Positions 7,499 to 16,146 are shown, counted from the stretch's first letter. The stretch: DNA of 64,000 nucleotides from Prevotellamassilia timonensis (GCF_021531665.1 NZ_JADYUH010000002.1:62001-126000); one strand, 5' to 3'. Notes: generated by a model not told the origin, from the letters alone. Numbers and translations: made by a program.

Positions 7499-9655
7499 AT
7501 GAAACACCTTCTCGTTTCTTTCTCCTTCCTGCTGGTTTGTTCGCTCAGCGCGCAGACCGTGCAGAAAAAACAAGACGGAAGGATTGGGCCGCGTCTGACC
7601 CGTGTGCTCCAAACCTCCGCCGCCCAGGCTAACTCCTCGCTGAGCAAGTCCGTCGCCGTCACCGCAGACTCCGTTGAGATGATTCTCCAAACCGATGATG
7701 CGGGACAACTCGCCGCTCAAATCCAAGAACTTGGCGGTAATGCTTGCGTCATTGACGAAAGCACCGTCGTCGCCAACGTGCAGTGGAAAGCCATCGGTGC
7801 GGTGACCGAACTGCCCCAAGTTCGCCATGCTGAGGCAGGTCGCCGCATGAAACTCAAGAACGACAACGCCCGTGCCGATGTGGGAGCAGACAAAGTGCAC
7901 GCCGGCACCGACCTCGAAACCGCGTTCACCGGAAAAGGCGTCGTGGTGGGAGTCATTGACACCGGCTTTGAGTATGCTCACCCCGCCTTCTCCTCCCGTG
8001 TGAAAGGCTACGTGACCTCCACTGCCACCGCCGTCAGTGCGACCAAACCCTACGGCGCCAGTGACCGCAAGAATGAGACCCACGCCACCCACGTCACCGG
8101 CATCGCCGCCGGAGAGCAGGTCGGTTCCTCCCCCTATAAAGGCATGGCGCCCGGCGCCGATGTCATCATCGCTCCCTCCGACCTCACCGATGCAGCCATC
8201 CTCCGACAGGCAAAAGCCATCAAGACCTACGCCGAGGCAGCGGGACAGCCCTGGGTCATCAACATGAGCTTCGGCACAGCCCTCGGTGCGCACGACGGAA
8301 TGAGTGTCTTTGACCGTGCCATGGATGCCATGGTGACAGACGGAGGCTTCATGGTCGCCGCTGCCGGCAACGAGGCGGAATTCGTTGCCCATGCACACCA
8401 CGTCTTCACCACGAAGGGAGAGAAGGTTTATGTCGCCTATTATGTCGGCTCCGACAAACGGCAAGCCACCGAGGTGTGGAATGCCAAGACCAACGGCTCC
8501 TCCACGCTGAGCATCCGCCCCGCGATTTGGTACTCCGGCAAAATCTACGTTGCCACCGATGCGCAGATTGCCACCATGGAGAGCAAGGGACGCTTCGACT
8601 TCTATGACGCCGTGCAGAGCTACAACAACCGACAGTTGCTCTACTACGAATCCTATTTCCCCTACGTCTTCTCGGCGATGAGCGCCTCGCTCCCGTCCTC
8701 CGCCACCAGTAGGAATGTGACCTATCTGCTCGAAATCTCGGGTGAGGTGGGCGACGAGTTCCACGCCTGGATTGACACAGACTACTACTATTCCTTGTTC
8801 CTCAGCTCCGCCATCAGCGGCTTCACCGGCAAGCAACTCAAGGGAGACAACCAATATCTCGTCTGCGAAGGCGGCGCCTGCATCGACCGCGCCGTGACCG
8901 TGGCTGCCTACACCACCCGGAACACGTGGACAGACCTCAGCGGCGATACTTATAAAGGATATTCGACTTTGTTGCCCCTCAACGACATCTGCTATTTCTC
9001 CAACTACGGTCCCTATCTCGGTTCGGAGCCTAAGCCCGCGGTGGCAGCGCCCGGTTCTTTCCTCATTTCCTCCGTGTCCAAGCTTGCCACCAGTTTTGAT
9101 TCTTCGAAGATGGCGGGCGTGGTGGAGACCTCCAACGGGTTGTTCTATTATGACTCCGAGGCAGGAACCTCCATGTCATGCCCCGTCGTGACGGGCGTCA
9201 TTGCCCTCTGGCTGGAGGCATTTCCCGAGATGACCTACGAACAACTCATGCAAATCATTCGCACCACCTCGCGCCGTGACACCTTCACCGGCGAGGGCGA
9301 CGACACAGGCTGGGACAGTCGTTGGGGCTATGGAAAAGTGGATGCCTACGCCGGACTGAAGAAGGCACTCGAACTGAAGCGTCAGAGCGGTGTCTCGCAA
9401 GTCGTCTCCGATGCCATCCCCTTCACCTTCAGCAAAGGAGAAGATGCTTGGCGCGTCCTCTTCCACGGCGAGGAGTCACACGCCACCGTGCGTCTGCTCT
9501 CCGCAGATGGAAAGGTGGTGAGACAAATCGCGTTCTCCAACCTGCACAGCGGCGAGGACTGCGAAGTCAGCGTGGCAGGTGTGCCCGCCGGTGTCTATTT
9601 CCTCCATGTCTCCGCCGCCTCCGGCTCTGCCACGAAGAAGGTCCTGGTGAAGTGA
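7499..9655 (+). CDS. secreted subtilisin-like serine protease with T9SS C-terminal domain
   Basis: A 718-residue S8-family peptidase. Residues 1-20 are a signal peptide (LLVSFSFLLVCSLSAQ). A propeptide-like stretch follows. The catalytic triad is complete: Asp in VGVIDTGFEYAHP (~153), His in THATHVTGIAAG (~197) and Ser in EAGTSMSCPVVTG (~557). The insert between His and Ser is long (~360 residues), typical of Bacteroidota surface subtilases. The last ~75 residues (VRLLSADGKVVRQ, then AGVPAGVYFLHVS, then KKVLVK) form a type A T9SS sorting domain, so export and surface attachment are inferred. Its start lies 212 bp after cyuA, with no promoter pair obvious. Confidence 0.93.
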   Translation: MKHLLVSFSFLLVCSLSAQTVQKKQDGRIGPRLTRVLQTSAAQANSSLSKSVAVTADSVEMILQTDDAGQLAAQIQELGGNACVIDESTVVANVQWKAIGAVTELPQVRHAEAGRRMKLKNDNARADVGADKVHAGTDLETAFTGKGVVVGVIDTGFEYAHPAFSSRVKGYVTSTATAVSATKPYGASDRKNETHATHVTGIAAGEQVGSSPYKGMAPGADVIIAPSDLTDAAILRQAKAIKTYAEAAGQPWVINMSFGTALGAHDGMSVFDRAMDAMVTDGGFMVAAAGNEAEFVAHAHHVFTTKGEKVYVAYYVGSDKRQATEVWNAKTNGSSTLSIRPAIWYSGKIYVATDAQIATMESKGRFDFYDAVQSYNNRQLLYYESYFPYVFSAMSASLPSSATSRNVTYLLEISGEVGDEFHAWIDTDYYYSLFLSSAISGFTGKQLKGDNQYLVCEGGACIDRAVTVAAYTTRNTWTDLSGDTYKGYSTLLPLNDICYFSNYGPYLGSEPKPAVAAPGSFLISSVSKLATSFDSSKMAGVVETSNGLFYYDSEAGTSMSCPVVTGVIALWLEAFPEMTYEQLMQIIRTTSRRDTFTGEGDDTGWDSRWGYGKVDAYAGLKKALELKRQSGVSQVVSDAIPFTFSKGEDAWRVLFHGEESHATVRLLSADGKVVRQIAFSNLHSGEDCEVSVAGVPAGVYFLHVSAASGSATKKVLVK

Positions 9656-10011
9656 CAGCGGGGAAATACGATTTTGCTCTCACGCAGGGGTAAGGCATGC
9701 ACACACATCGTGGCACGCTCACTCTTGTCCACCGCTTTGTTACTCCTGTCCGCCGCTTTTTTACTCTTGTCCGCCACTTCGTTACTTACCGTTCGCCGAG
9801 TGGTAAGTTTGCCGTTCGCCGAGCGGTAAGTAACGAGTCCAAAGGAAAAAGTGACGAAGCCTCAGCAATACACGTTGCCACGGCGGACAAGCACATACTT
9901 TCAGCCTACGCCTATATGCCAATAGGTGTCAAGTAAGTTTCAAAAGACCGTGAGAGCACTTTTGGAATCCTCCAAAATAGACCCTATCTCAGCCGGCAAT
10001 AGTAGTAAATC
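9656..10011. other. gap between protease and SprT-like gene
   Basis: No gene is supported in these 356 bp. A 79-residue open frame (9697-9936) is mostly translated tandem repeat. The gap holds the 21-bp array at 9721 and two copies of CCGTTCGCCGAG-(T/C)-GGTAAGT at 9789 and 9812. The far end up to 10011 shows nothing recognisable. Confidence 0.6.
9721..9783. repeat. 21-bp tandem array (3 units)
   Basis: Three contiguous units start at 9721, 9742 and 9763. The first is ACTCTTGTCCACCGCTTTGT plus T; later units differ at a few positions. The period is exactly 21 bp, as in the unrelated arrays at 43215, 50928 and 57581. Confidence 0.88.
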
Positions 10012-10704
10012 ATGCAATTCACGCTTCCATTCATCAGAGATAGTTTTCAACGCTTCAACAAGTTGGTGTTTGAAGGCAAACTTCCCACCCCTTGTTTCAT
10101 GCTTTCTCGTGCTCGCACCTTTGTCGGAAAGTTTGAGGCAAGGGGCAAACGCGACTGGATGGGCAGGACGCATTGGAACTATGTGCTGCGTTTCTCCACC
10201 GCTTTTGACCTTCCGCAAGAGGAATTGGAGGACACCATCCTGCACGAAATGATTCATTTTTCGCTGCGAGTCGGTGACCGCCGTGATGCCACGCCCCATG
10301 GTCCTAATTTCCGAGCGATGATGGACACCATCAACGCGCGCTTCAACCGACACATCACCATTTCTCACAAGTCCAATGGCTCTTCTTCACTCTCGTCCCG
10401 TCGTTTGTCGTGGCACATTGTGGGCGTGGTCACTTTTCGCAACGGGAAAAAGGGGGTGAAGGTACTGCCGCGCATTGAGGAGCGCGTGTTGGAATGGAAC
10501 CGCCGTGTCTTGACTGCCTCAGACGTGGCTTCCACGCAATACTATCTTGCCCTTCACGAGTTCTTCCGGGACTATCCGAACTCCACCGCCATGAAAGTCT
10601 ATGTTGTGGAGGAGGAAAAACTCAAAGAGGCGTTGAAGGATGCGATAGAATTGGAAATCGTGGGCAACAGATTACATACACGTAGTAAGTTGCAAGAAGG
10701 GTAG
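10012..10704 (+). CDS. SprT-like zinc metalloprotease-fold protein
   Basis: A 230-residue cytoplasmic protein of the SprT-like family. The zinc motif H-E-M-I-H is in EDTILHEMIHFS (~77-81), followed by HGPNFRAMMDTIN, where the further conserved His lies. The N-terminal part (QRFNKLVFEGKLP) matches the usual SprT opening, including the F-N-x-x-x-F/L core. The eukaryotic relative SPRTN degrades DNA-protein crosslinks; bacterial members are poorly characterised, so a proteolytic role is inferred. It is not in an obvious operon; R1 copy 4 follows 25 bp after the stop. Confidence 0.8.
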   Translation: MQFTLPFIRDSFQRFNKLVFEGKLPTPCFMLSRARTFVGKFEARGKRDWMGRTHWNYVLRFSTAFDLPQEELEDTILHEMIHFSLRVGDRRDATPHGPNFRAMMDTINARFNRHITISHKSNGSSSLSSRRLSWHIVGVVTFRNGKKGVKVLPRIEERVLEWNRRVLTASDVASTQYYLALHEFFRDYPNSTAMKVYVVEEEKLKEALKDAIELEIVGNRLHTRSKLQEG

Positions 10705-11026
10705 AAACTGCGCCGCACCGATGGAGTTAGTAATCCTCAAAAAATAACCTGCATCATCTTTGAAAATCTTTTCGGTCCATATTTCCTCCCTAATCAGTCA
10801 CATAGCTACGACTATGCTCCTTCTTCGGGTGAAAATCTGACCTCGAAAATGTCATTCAAATCTGACGCAACTTATTATTTTCATATTACTTAAAACCCTT
10901 GAAGAGTGTGGGCGTGCGTGCTTCTTTGCTTCCTTTCGTCCTTCCTTTCTTCTTTTGCGTTCGTCAGGCTTCCTCCTTTCTCCTTTCTCCCTCCTCCTTT
11001 CTCCTTTCTTTCTCCTTTCTTATTTC
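10705..11026. other. convergent gap with R1 copy 4
   Basis: The gap between two converging genes holds R1 copy 4 and then (10930-11026) a strongly pyrimidine-rich tract of TTCC and TTTCTCC runs. No gene is seen. The pyrimidine tract directly follows the stop of the minus-strand lysozyme gene. Confidence 0.65.
10729..10890. repeat. R1 dispersed repeat, copy 4
   Basis: Complete 162-bp R1 copy between convergent genes. It has the CTACGACTATG variant of the central hairpin, the same variant as copies 1 and 7. Confidence 0.92.
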
Positions 11027-13180
11027 TTATTTCTCCCTCCTCACATAGTCCTCAAATTGTGAGCGGCTTCCGTTGAAGACGTTGATATCAACGTCGCCGT
11101 GGATGCCGCGCACCTTACCGTAGGGCGTGAGCTGCCAATGCAGGAGTCGAACGTAGGGTTTGAACTCGCTGTAGCGTGCCACCCACACTTCGCAGTCCTT
11201 CAGTCGTTGCGGGGCGTGGGGTAGTTGTTCGTTGATGAATCTCTGGTTGAGGTAGAGGATGGGTTTCTTGCCGGAGGCTTTCTCCACCGTGTCAATCCAT
11301 GCGAGCATTTCGCGGAAGAGTTTGTCGCGTCCTCCCATGGCTGCAATTTGTGTTGGCGTGGGTTCCACGTCCAGGACGGGTGGGAGAGTGGTGCGGGAGA
11401 GAGCCGCGTGCCGGAGGAACCAGCCCGCCTGTTCGCGTCCACCCGTTTTGATGCTGAAGAAATGATAGGCGCCGGCGGCGATGCTCCGTTTGCGTGCTTC
11501 TCCGAGGTCTGCGAGATAATAGTCACTCTTGATGCTCGTGCCCTCCGTGGCTTTGATATAGACAAACGAGACGGGATAGCTCACGTTTCCTTTCACCCGC
11601 TTGTCCTTGCCGAGTCCGACGATGCGGAGGTCGTCCCAGTGGATGGGGCGGATGACTTTGCGTTTATATGTGCGACGTCGCACTCGATACTCTTCCGTGA
11701 ACTCATGCTGGTGGCGCGAGATGTCGATGCCGTAGATGCGGTCTTCGGTGAAGATGAGCCGCTCGCCCTTGAAACTGCCTCGGTTCCAGGTTCCGACGCG
11801 GATGCCGTGGTCGTGAGAGCAGTCGAGTCCTGTGCCGTGTCTCCGTCCCTCTTGCCATTCTCCGGCATAGAAACCAGTGGTGTGATGGAGCACGCCCTCG
11901 CCCTCCGGCTCGAGAGAAGTATTGGCGAAAGAGCCGACGTAGGTTCCTTGAGCCAGCATGGCGCGCCCTTCAACCAAGGTGTCTGCCTGCCAGTGTCCGA
12001 CATAGACAGTGGAGTCGGCGCGCGTGAGCCGTCCGTAGCCTTGACGCAGTCCTTCGGCAGAGACTTGCCCGAAGAAGACGTCTCCGTTTTCATATATCTT
12101 TCTCTTGCTCTCCGCTGTTGGCGAAGGGAGCGTTCGCACGGCAGGTTCTTCTGCATCAAAGAGATTCATCACGAAAGCGCGGAGGTTTCGCAGCCACCAA
12201 ATGACCCAGAGATGTCGGTCGGCGAGGACCGAAGCGAGCGTGTAGGAGGTGACGCGCCGTCCTTTCACTCGTAAGCCGCAGAGATTCCCCGACGGATTGA
12301 CGTAGGGCGCTCCCTCATGAATGCTCTCTGCGCAGAGACTGTCTTCCAAGACGGAAGGGAAGGTTTGCGTGGCATCATTACCCGGGTCATTAAAGGAAAA
12401 AATACGGGCGCGGAAGGCATAGACGCCGAAGCGGAACACCGAGAAGCGCGAGGCTCCGTGCGGCAACCGGGCATCCGCGGCTTGAAGCGTCAGCACGTGT
12501 TCCGGACTTTCGTCAACCAGTTGCAATGTCGTCAGGGTGTGCGTCACGCTGTCCCCCTCAGCCGGTGTGAAGCCGGAGGCGTGGGCGATACAGCGCAGCG
12601 TGGCAGACTCGGACTTCGTCAGTGCGAGGCGCAGCAGCGAATCCGTTCGCAAGAGTTCGTCGCGAAGGTGTTCCATGCTGTCCTTCACGCCCATGACGAG
12701 TGCAAAGCCCTCGTCAATTTCCGAGTGTTTCAGAGCATAATAGTCCAACTCCTCACAAATGAGGTTGGTGCGTTGAATCCTTTCTTGGTGATGTGGAAGC
12801 AGTGCTTCTAAGCGACGGCGTGTTTCTTCGGAGGTGAGTTGTAGGGCGTTCCCGAAGACAAGCGTGTCGGAGGTGAGCACGTGTCCTTCGTTGGATACCC
12901 ACGCCCCGGTGGTTTGGATGCTGTCGGAAAGCACCGGTGCACATTGTGTGGAAGCACAAGCCAGGCTGTCGTTGCGGAGGGAGAAGAAGAGAGTGTCATG
13001 CTCGCCGACGGGCAGGGCATAGCACGAGCGGGCAGTCAGTCGGGGAATGCGACGCTGGATTTCGGTGTCGGACGAGGGCAGAAACGCCACGAGCAAAGAG
13101 ACGATGACAACCAGTGCTGCCAGCAGCCAGAGTGCGAGTGTTGGTTTCAGAAATATTTTTTTGAGTTGAGCAGTATTCAT
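11027..13180 (-). CDS. membrane-anchored MORN-repeat / GH25 lysozyme fusion
   Basis: A 717-residue protein. Residues ~14-32 form one membrane segment (LALWLLAALVVIVSLLVAF), leaving the rest outside the cytoplasm. Residues ~35-350 are a domain I do not recognise. Residues ~357-475 contain MORN-type repeats (YENGDVFFGQVSAEGLRQGYG, YVGHWQADTLVEG, YAGEWQEGRRHGTG). Residues ~479-705 are a glycoside hydrolase family 25 domain: the first Asp in IYGIDISRHQ, the Asp/Glu pair in PPVLDVEPTP, and YHFFSIKTGG. GH25 enzymes cut the MurNAc-GlcNAc bond of peptidoglycan; I infer a periplasmic wall-remodelling role. MORN repeats next to a lysozyme domain are uncommon. It is followed by a pyrimidine-rich stretch without a clear terminator. 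Confidence 0.87.
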   Translation of the reverse strand: MNTAQLKKIFLKPTLALWLLAALVVIVSLLVAFLPSSDTEIQRRIPRLTARSCYALPVGEHDTLFFSLRNDSLACASTQCAPVLSDSIQTTGAWVSNEGHVLTSDTLVFGNALQLTSEETRRRLEALLPHHQERIQRTNLICEELDYYALKHSEIDEGFALVMGVKDSMEHLRDELLRTDSLLRLALTKSESATLRCIAHASGFTPAEGDSVTHTLTTLQLVDESPEHVLTLQAADARLPHGASRFSVFRFGVYAFRARIFSFNDPGNDATQTFPSVLEDSLCAESIHEGAPYVNPSGNLCGLRVKGRRVTSYTLASVLADRHLWVIWWLRNLRAFVMNLFDAEEPAVRTLPSPTAESKRKIYENGDVFFGQVSAEGLRQGYGRLTRADSTVYVGHWQADTLVEGRAMLAQGTYVGSFANTSLEPEGEGVLHHTTGFYAGEWQEGRRHGTGLDCSHDHGIRVGTWNRGSFKGERLIFTEDRIYGIDISRHQHEFTEEYRVRRRTYKRKVIRPIHWDDLRIVGLGKDKRVKGNVSYPVSFVYIKATEGTSIKSDYYLADLGEARKRSIAAGAYHFFSIKTGGREQAGWFLRHAALSRTTLPPVLDVEPTPTQIAAMGGRDKLFREMLAWIDTVEKASGKKPILYLNQRFINEQLPHAPQRLKDCEVWVARYSEFKPYVRLLHWQLTPYGKVRGIHGDVDINVFNGSRSQFEDYVRREK

Positions 13181-13208
13181 TGAAGGGGAGAAGCGGCTTT
13201 AGAATATA

Positions 13209-13282
13209 GGGGTGTTCTAAAAATTACGGGATAAGGAACGTTCAAAAGAAAAACCGGGGCAACCTAATTTTTAGAACACCAT
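13209..13282. repeat. R2 MITE-like element, short copy a
   Basis: A 74-bp internally deleted R2 element with ends GGGGTGTTCTAAAAATTA and TAATTTTTAGAACACC. TATA flanks both sides (13205-13208 and 13283-13286), a possible 4-bp target duplication if the last two bases (AT) belong to the element. Confidence 0.82.
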
Positions 13283-13285
13283 TAT

Positions 13286-13325
13286 AAAAAAAGAGCTGTG
13301 TCAAAACTTTCGTTTCGACACAGCC
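13286..13325 (-). terminator. intrinsic terminator of tRNA-Met
   Basis: On the minus strand, arms GCTGTGTC and GACACAGC enclose an inner AAAC/GTTT pairing, and the hairpin is followed by a run of seven T. It begins about 10 nt after the tRNA 3' end. Confidence 0.8.
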
Positions 13326-13334
13326 ATCAAACTG

Positions 13335-13408
13335 TAGCGCGAGACAGGCTTGAACTGTCGACCTCATGATTATGAATCATGCGCTCTAACCAGCTGAGCT
13401 ATCGCGCC
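13335..13408 (-). tRNA. tRNA-Met (anticodon CAU)
   Basis: A 74-nt cloverleaf on the minus strand. The acceptor arm GGCGCGA pairs with TCGCGCT (one G-U). The D stem is GCTC/GAGC. The anticodon stem CATGA/TCATG carries loop TTCATAA with CAT at 13372-13374, and the T arm contains GTTCAAG. The discriminator is A and no CCA is encoded. It lacks the formyl-initiator hallmark of an unpaired first base, so it is elongator Met; a modified Ile-CAU tRNA cannot be excluded without comparison. Confidence 0.93.
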
Positions 13409-13446
13409 AGAGGCAAGACTTTGGGGTTATCCCTTGTTTGCGGATG

Positions 13447-13477
13447 CAAAAGTAGGACTAATTTCTTTTTTGGGCAA
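13447..13477 (-). promoter_or_regulatory. promoter of tRNA-Met
   Basis: On the minus strand TTG (13475-13477) is followed after exactly 20 bp by TACTTTTG (13447-13454), a perfect Bacteroidota housekeeping promoter. It predicts a leader of about 35 nt before the mature tRNA. Confidence 0.82.
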
Positions 13478-13536
13478 GTTTTTGCCGCCTTTTTTTGCTC
13501 TGAGCGTGCAAAAAGAGTGTTTTTGTGCGGCTTCTC

Positions 13537-13568
13537 TTGGGCAGACACCACGGTAGAGGGTAATTTCG
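13537..13568 (+). promoter_or_regulatory. promoter of the lysine exporter pair
   Basis: TTG at 13537-13539, a 21-bp spacer, then TAATTTCG at 13561-13568 (one mismatch to TAnnTTTG). The ATG at 13582 follows after only 13 bp, so the leader is very short. Confidence 0.6.
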
Positions 13569-13581
13569 CACCATATTTTAG

Positions 13582-13908
13582 ATGCACATGTGGACAATTT
13601 TTCTTTTGATGTTTCTCGGCATTGCGGTGGGCAGATTGCTGCGCCGCTCCCGCGTCATTGCCTTTTCCGACAAGGCGGTGACGGTGGTGATTGCCGTCAT
13701 GCTGTTGGTCATGGGGTGGGACGTGGGTGCCAGACCGTCCGTCGTTTCCGGTCTTTCCGGCTATGGCATCACCGCTCTATTGATCGCTGTGGCAGGTGTG
13801 GCAGGCAGCGTGTTCGGTGCGTTTCTGTTTCATTTCTTCAGCGTGAGACGTAAGAAGCCTTCGGCACAGGAGAATGCTTCTTGCGAGGAGAAAGGAGGCG
13901 CGGCATGA
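13582..13908 (+). CDS. lysine exporter LysO family, N-terminal half
   Basis: A 108-residue membrane protein with three predicted hydrophobic segments (FLLMFLGIAVGRLL, VVIAVMLLVMGWDVGA, ALLIAVAGVAGSVFGAFLF). It matches the first half of the ~300-residue LysO/YbjE (DUF340) lysine exporter. The second half is encoded by the next gene, which overlaps by ATGA. This two-gene form looks intact, not broken: the downstream start has a good GGAGG site and both reading frames are clean. The likely role is export of L-lysine or lysine-like toxic analogues across the inner membrane. Confidence 0.8.
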   Translation: MHMWTIFLLMFLGIAVGRLLRRSRVIAFSDKAVTVVIAVMLLVMGWDVGARPSVVSGLSGYGITALLIAVAGVAGSVFGAFLFHFFSVRRKKPSAQENASCEEKGGAA

Positions 13909-14525
13909 GCACGGGTCTGTTTTTCCTTCTCTGTTTCATTGTCGGTTGCTTGGGTGGCGGTGCATTCCGCGAAGTGACGCTTCCCGAAGACCTCTCCACG
14001 TGGCTGCTCTATGGTTTGATGTTCCTTGTGGGCGTCGGTATGGGAGGTCGGAAGGGTTTGTCCGACCTGTGGCGCTCGTTGCGTCCTTCCGCGCTGTTGT
14101 TGCCGTGGAGTTCGTTGACGTTCACGCTGTTGTTTTCTGCCGTGGTGGTGTGCTTTCTGCCCGGTTTGCGTGTGTGGGATGGGCTCGTCGTGTCGAGCGG
14201 GATGGGCTACTACACCCTTTCCTCCGTCCTCATCACCCATCTGAAGACTCCGGTGTGCGGGGCGGAAGTGGCTGCCGCACTGGGTGTGACCGCCTTGTTG
14301 TGTAATGTCTTCCGCGAGCTCATTGCCATTGTGTCTGCCCCTTGGTTAGCCCGTCGTTTTGGTCCATTAGCCCCCATTGCCGCTGCGGGAAGTACGTCAA
14401 TGGACGTGTCCCTCCCCTTCATCGTGCGTGCCAGCGGTCCGTCCTACGTTCCCGTTGCCCTGCTCCATGGCATGACCATTGACTGCACCATTCCCTTCCT
14501 CATCACCTTCTTGGCGGGTGGGTAG
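13905..14525 (+). CDS. lysine exporter LysO family, C-terminal half
   Basis: A 206-residue membrane protein covering the second half of LysO/YbjE. I place the start at ATG 13905, overlapping the previous stop (ATGA), because AAAGGAGGCG stands 5-14 bases upstream; a farther upstream start would lie inside the first gene. Conserved features are GGGAFRE, the GMGYYTLSS motif, and AAGSTSMDVSLPFI near the end. Some six membrane segments are visible. The pair is expected to form one transporter from two translationally coupled chains. Confidence 0.82.
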   Translation: MSTGLFFLLCFIVGCLGGGAFREVTLPEDLSTWLLYGLMFLVGVGMGGRKGLSDLWRSLRPSALLLPWSSLTFTLLFSAVVVCFLPGLRVWDGLVVSSGMGYYTLSSVLITHLKTPVCGAEVAAALGVTALLCNVFRELIAIVSAPWLARRFGPLAPIAAAGSTSMDVSLPFIVRASGPSYVPVALLHGMTIDCTIPFLITFLAGG

Positions 14526-14617
14526 ATTCTTTGTACAGCATCTAATCCCCAAAGGGCATCTTGCCTGGGCACTTGTTGGGCTTTCAGTCCGCCCTGACAA
14601 TGAGAAAAAGAGGCATG

Positions 14618-14727
14618 AGGAACAGTAGAGGAACAGTAGAGGAACAGTAGAGGAACAGACGAAGAACAGGCAGTGAACAAGAGATGAACAAGGGAGAACA
14701 GGAGAGGAACAAGAGAGGAACAAGAAT
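14618..14727. repeat. 11-bp purine-rich tandem repeat
   Basis: AGGAACAGTAG repeats with an 11-bp period about four times and then decays into GAACAAGAG-like units. One strand is nearly pure purine with spaced ACA. The period is half of the 21-22 bp seen in other gaps. Confidence 0.8.
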
Positions 14728-14871
14728 AGGTTTAGCCCATTATTTACAAAACGACTGCTGAGGGACTCACTCGTTTTTGACTGCCTTGGCAAGACTTTTT
14801 CCTTAGGAGTCGTCACTCACCGCGACGCGGCAGTAAGTGACGAGGCGGCGGGGACTGCCATCTTTTTCCAC

Positions 14872-14910
14872 AAAAAAACGGTGCGGGCTGCGCTCATGCA
14901 GTCCGCACCG
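14872..14910 (-). terminator. intrinsic terminator of the aminotransferase gene
   Basis: Arms of 13 bp (CGGTGCGGGCTGC with GCAGTCCGCACCG, one G-T pair), a 6-nt loop, and on the minus strand a following run of seven T (14872-14878). It starts 22 bp after the stop codon. Confidence 0.9.
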
Positions 14911-14932
14911 TAAAACTTTTCGGGGGATATTC

Positions 14933-16120
14933 TTATTTCAGTCGTGCTACCGCCTCTTTGATTCTGCGGAGCGCTTCGACGATGTTCTCGTCGCTGGTGG
15001 CGTAGCTCATGCGGAAGCATTCGGGAGAACCGAAGGCATCGCCGCCGACGGTTGCCACGTGAGCCACTTCAAGCAGGAAGAGGGCGAAGTCCATGGAATC
15101 CTTGATGACACGTTCGCCGTCGCTTTTGCCGAAGTAGAAACTGCATTTGGGAAAGAGGTAGAACGCACCGTGCGGGTCGTTCACTTCAAAGCCGGGCACC
15201 TCCTTGGCGAGTTTCACAATCAAGTCTTTGCGGCGGGCGAAAGCCTGACGCATGGTCTCCACGCAGTCCTGCGGACCGGCGAAAGCTTCGGTGGCTGCCA
15301 CCTGACTCACGGAGCAAGGACCGCTGGTGTATTGTCCCTGCAATTTGCTGCATGCCTTGCTCAGTGCGAGCGGCGCGGCGAGGAAACCGATGCGCCAGCC
15401 AGTCATGGCGTAGGCTTTGGACACACCGTTGATGACAATCGTGCGGTCATACATCTCGGGGCAGGCTGCGATGGAGGCATGTGCTCCGACATAGTTGATG
15501 TGTTCATAAATCTCGTCGCTGATAACCCAAACCTGCGGGTGGCGACGGAGCACGGTGGCAAGTGCTTCCAGTTCGGCTGCGCTATATACCGAGCCTGTGG
15601 GGTTGCTCGGAGAGCAGAGAATCAAGGCTTTGGTCTTCGGTGTGATGGCAGCCTCGAGTTGTTCGGGTGTGATTTTGAAATCCTGTTCGATGGGTGCTTC
15701 AACGAAGACGGGCTTACCGTCTGCCATGAGCACCATCTGCGGATAGCTAACCCAGTAGGGCGCGGGAATAATCACCTCCTCGCCCGGAGAGACGAGTGCC
15801 ATGACGGCGTTGCAGACACACTGCTTTGCACCGTTGGAGCAGACGATTTGTACGGGCGCATAGTCCAAACCGTTTTCGTTCTTGAGTTTCTCGACGATGG
15901 CTTTGCGGAGTGCGGGATAGCCTGGGACGGGAGAGTAGCGAGAGAAGTTGTCATCAACAGCTTTTTTGGCAGCCTCTTTGATGTGGTCGGGAGTGTTGAA
16001 GTCCGGTTCTCCGACGGAGAGGTTGATGACATCGACGCCTTGCGCTTTGAGTTCAGCGCTTTTCTGAGACATGGCGAGGGTGGCGGAGGGCGCCAGTCTG
16101 TTCACGAGGGTTGAAAGCAT
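14933..16120 (-). CDS. aspC: aspartate-type pyridoxal-phosphate aminotransferase
   Basis: A 395-residue fold-type I aminotransferase. Recognisable blocks are NLSVGEPDFNTP, the substrate loop SRYSPVPGYPALR, CSPSNPTGSVYS, ISDEIYEHINY, and the cofactor Lys in VINGVSKAYAMTGWRIGF. A conserved Arg for the substrate carboxylate is in SPECFRMSYATS. The family transfers the amino group from aspartate to 2-oxoglutarate in the cytoplasm; some relatives act on prephenate or other substrates. Length is normal for subgroup Ib. The gene is monocistronic with its own terminator. An R2 remnant lies just upstream at 16147. Confidence 0.9.
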   Translation of the reverse strand: MLSTLVNRLAPSATLAMSQKSAELKAQGVDVINLSVGEPDFNTPDHIKEAAKKAVDDNFSRYSPVPGYPALRKAIVEKLKNENGLDYAPVQIVCSNGAKQCVCNAVMALVSPGEEVIIPAPYWVSYPQMVLMADGKPVFVEAPIEQDFKITPEQLEAAITPKTKALILCSPSNPTGSVYSAAELEALATVLRRHPQVWVISDEIYEHINYVGAHASIAACPEMYDRTIVINGVSKAYAMTGWRIGFLAAPLALSKACSKLQGQYTSGPCSVSQVAATEAFAGPQDCVETMRQAFARRKDLIVKLAKEVPGFEVNDPHGAFYLFPKCSFYFGKSDGERVIKDSMDFALFLLEVAHVATVGGDAFGSPECFRMSYATSDENIVEALRRIKEAVARLK

Positions 16121-16146
16121 AGTCCTATTTTGTGTGTGAAGTAAAA

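Larger units (their letters stand above)
14526..14932. other. convergent gap with tandem purine repeat and terminator
   Basis: The gap of 407 bp between converging genes holds an AGGAACAGTAG array (14617-14660, decaying to ~14730) and, at its far end, the terminator of the aminotransferase gene. No gene is supported. Confidence 0.65.

Noticed and set aside
7484-8854. 456-codon frame antisense to the subtilisin gene
   Set aside because: Gly/Val/Asp-rich shadow of the plus-strand gene, which has a complete catalytic triad.
9697-9936. 79-codon frame in the gap after the subtilisin gene
   Set aside because: Most of it translates the 21-bp array and the GTTCGCCGAG repeats; no family resemblance.
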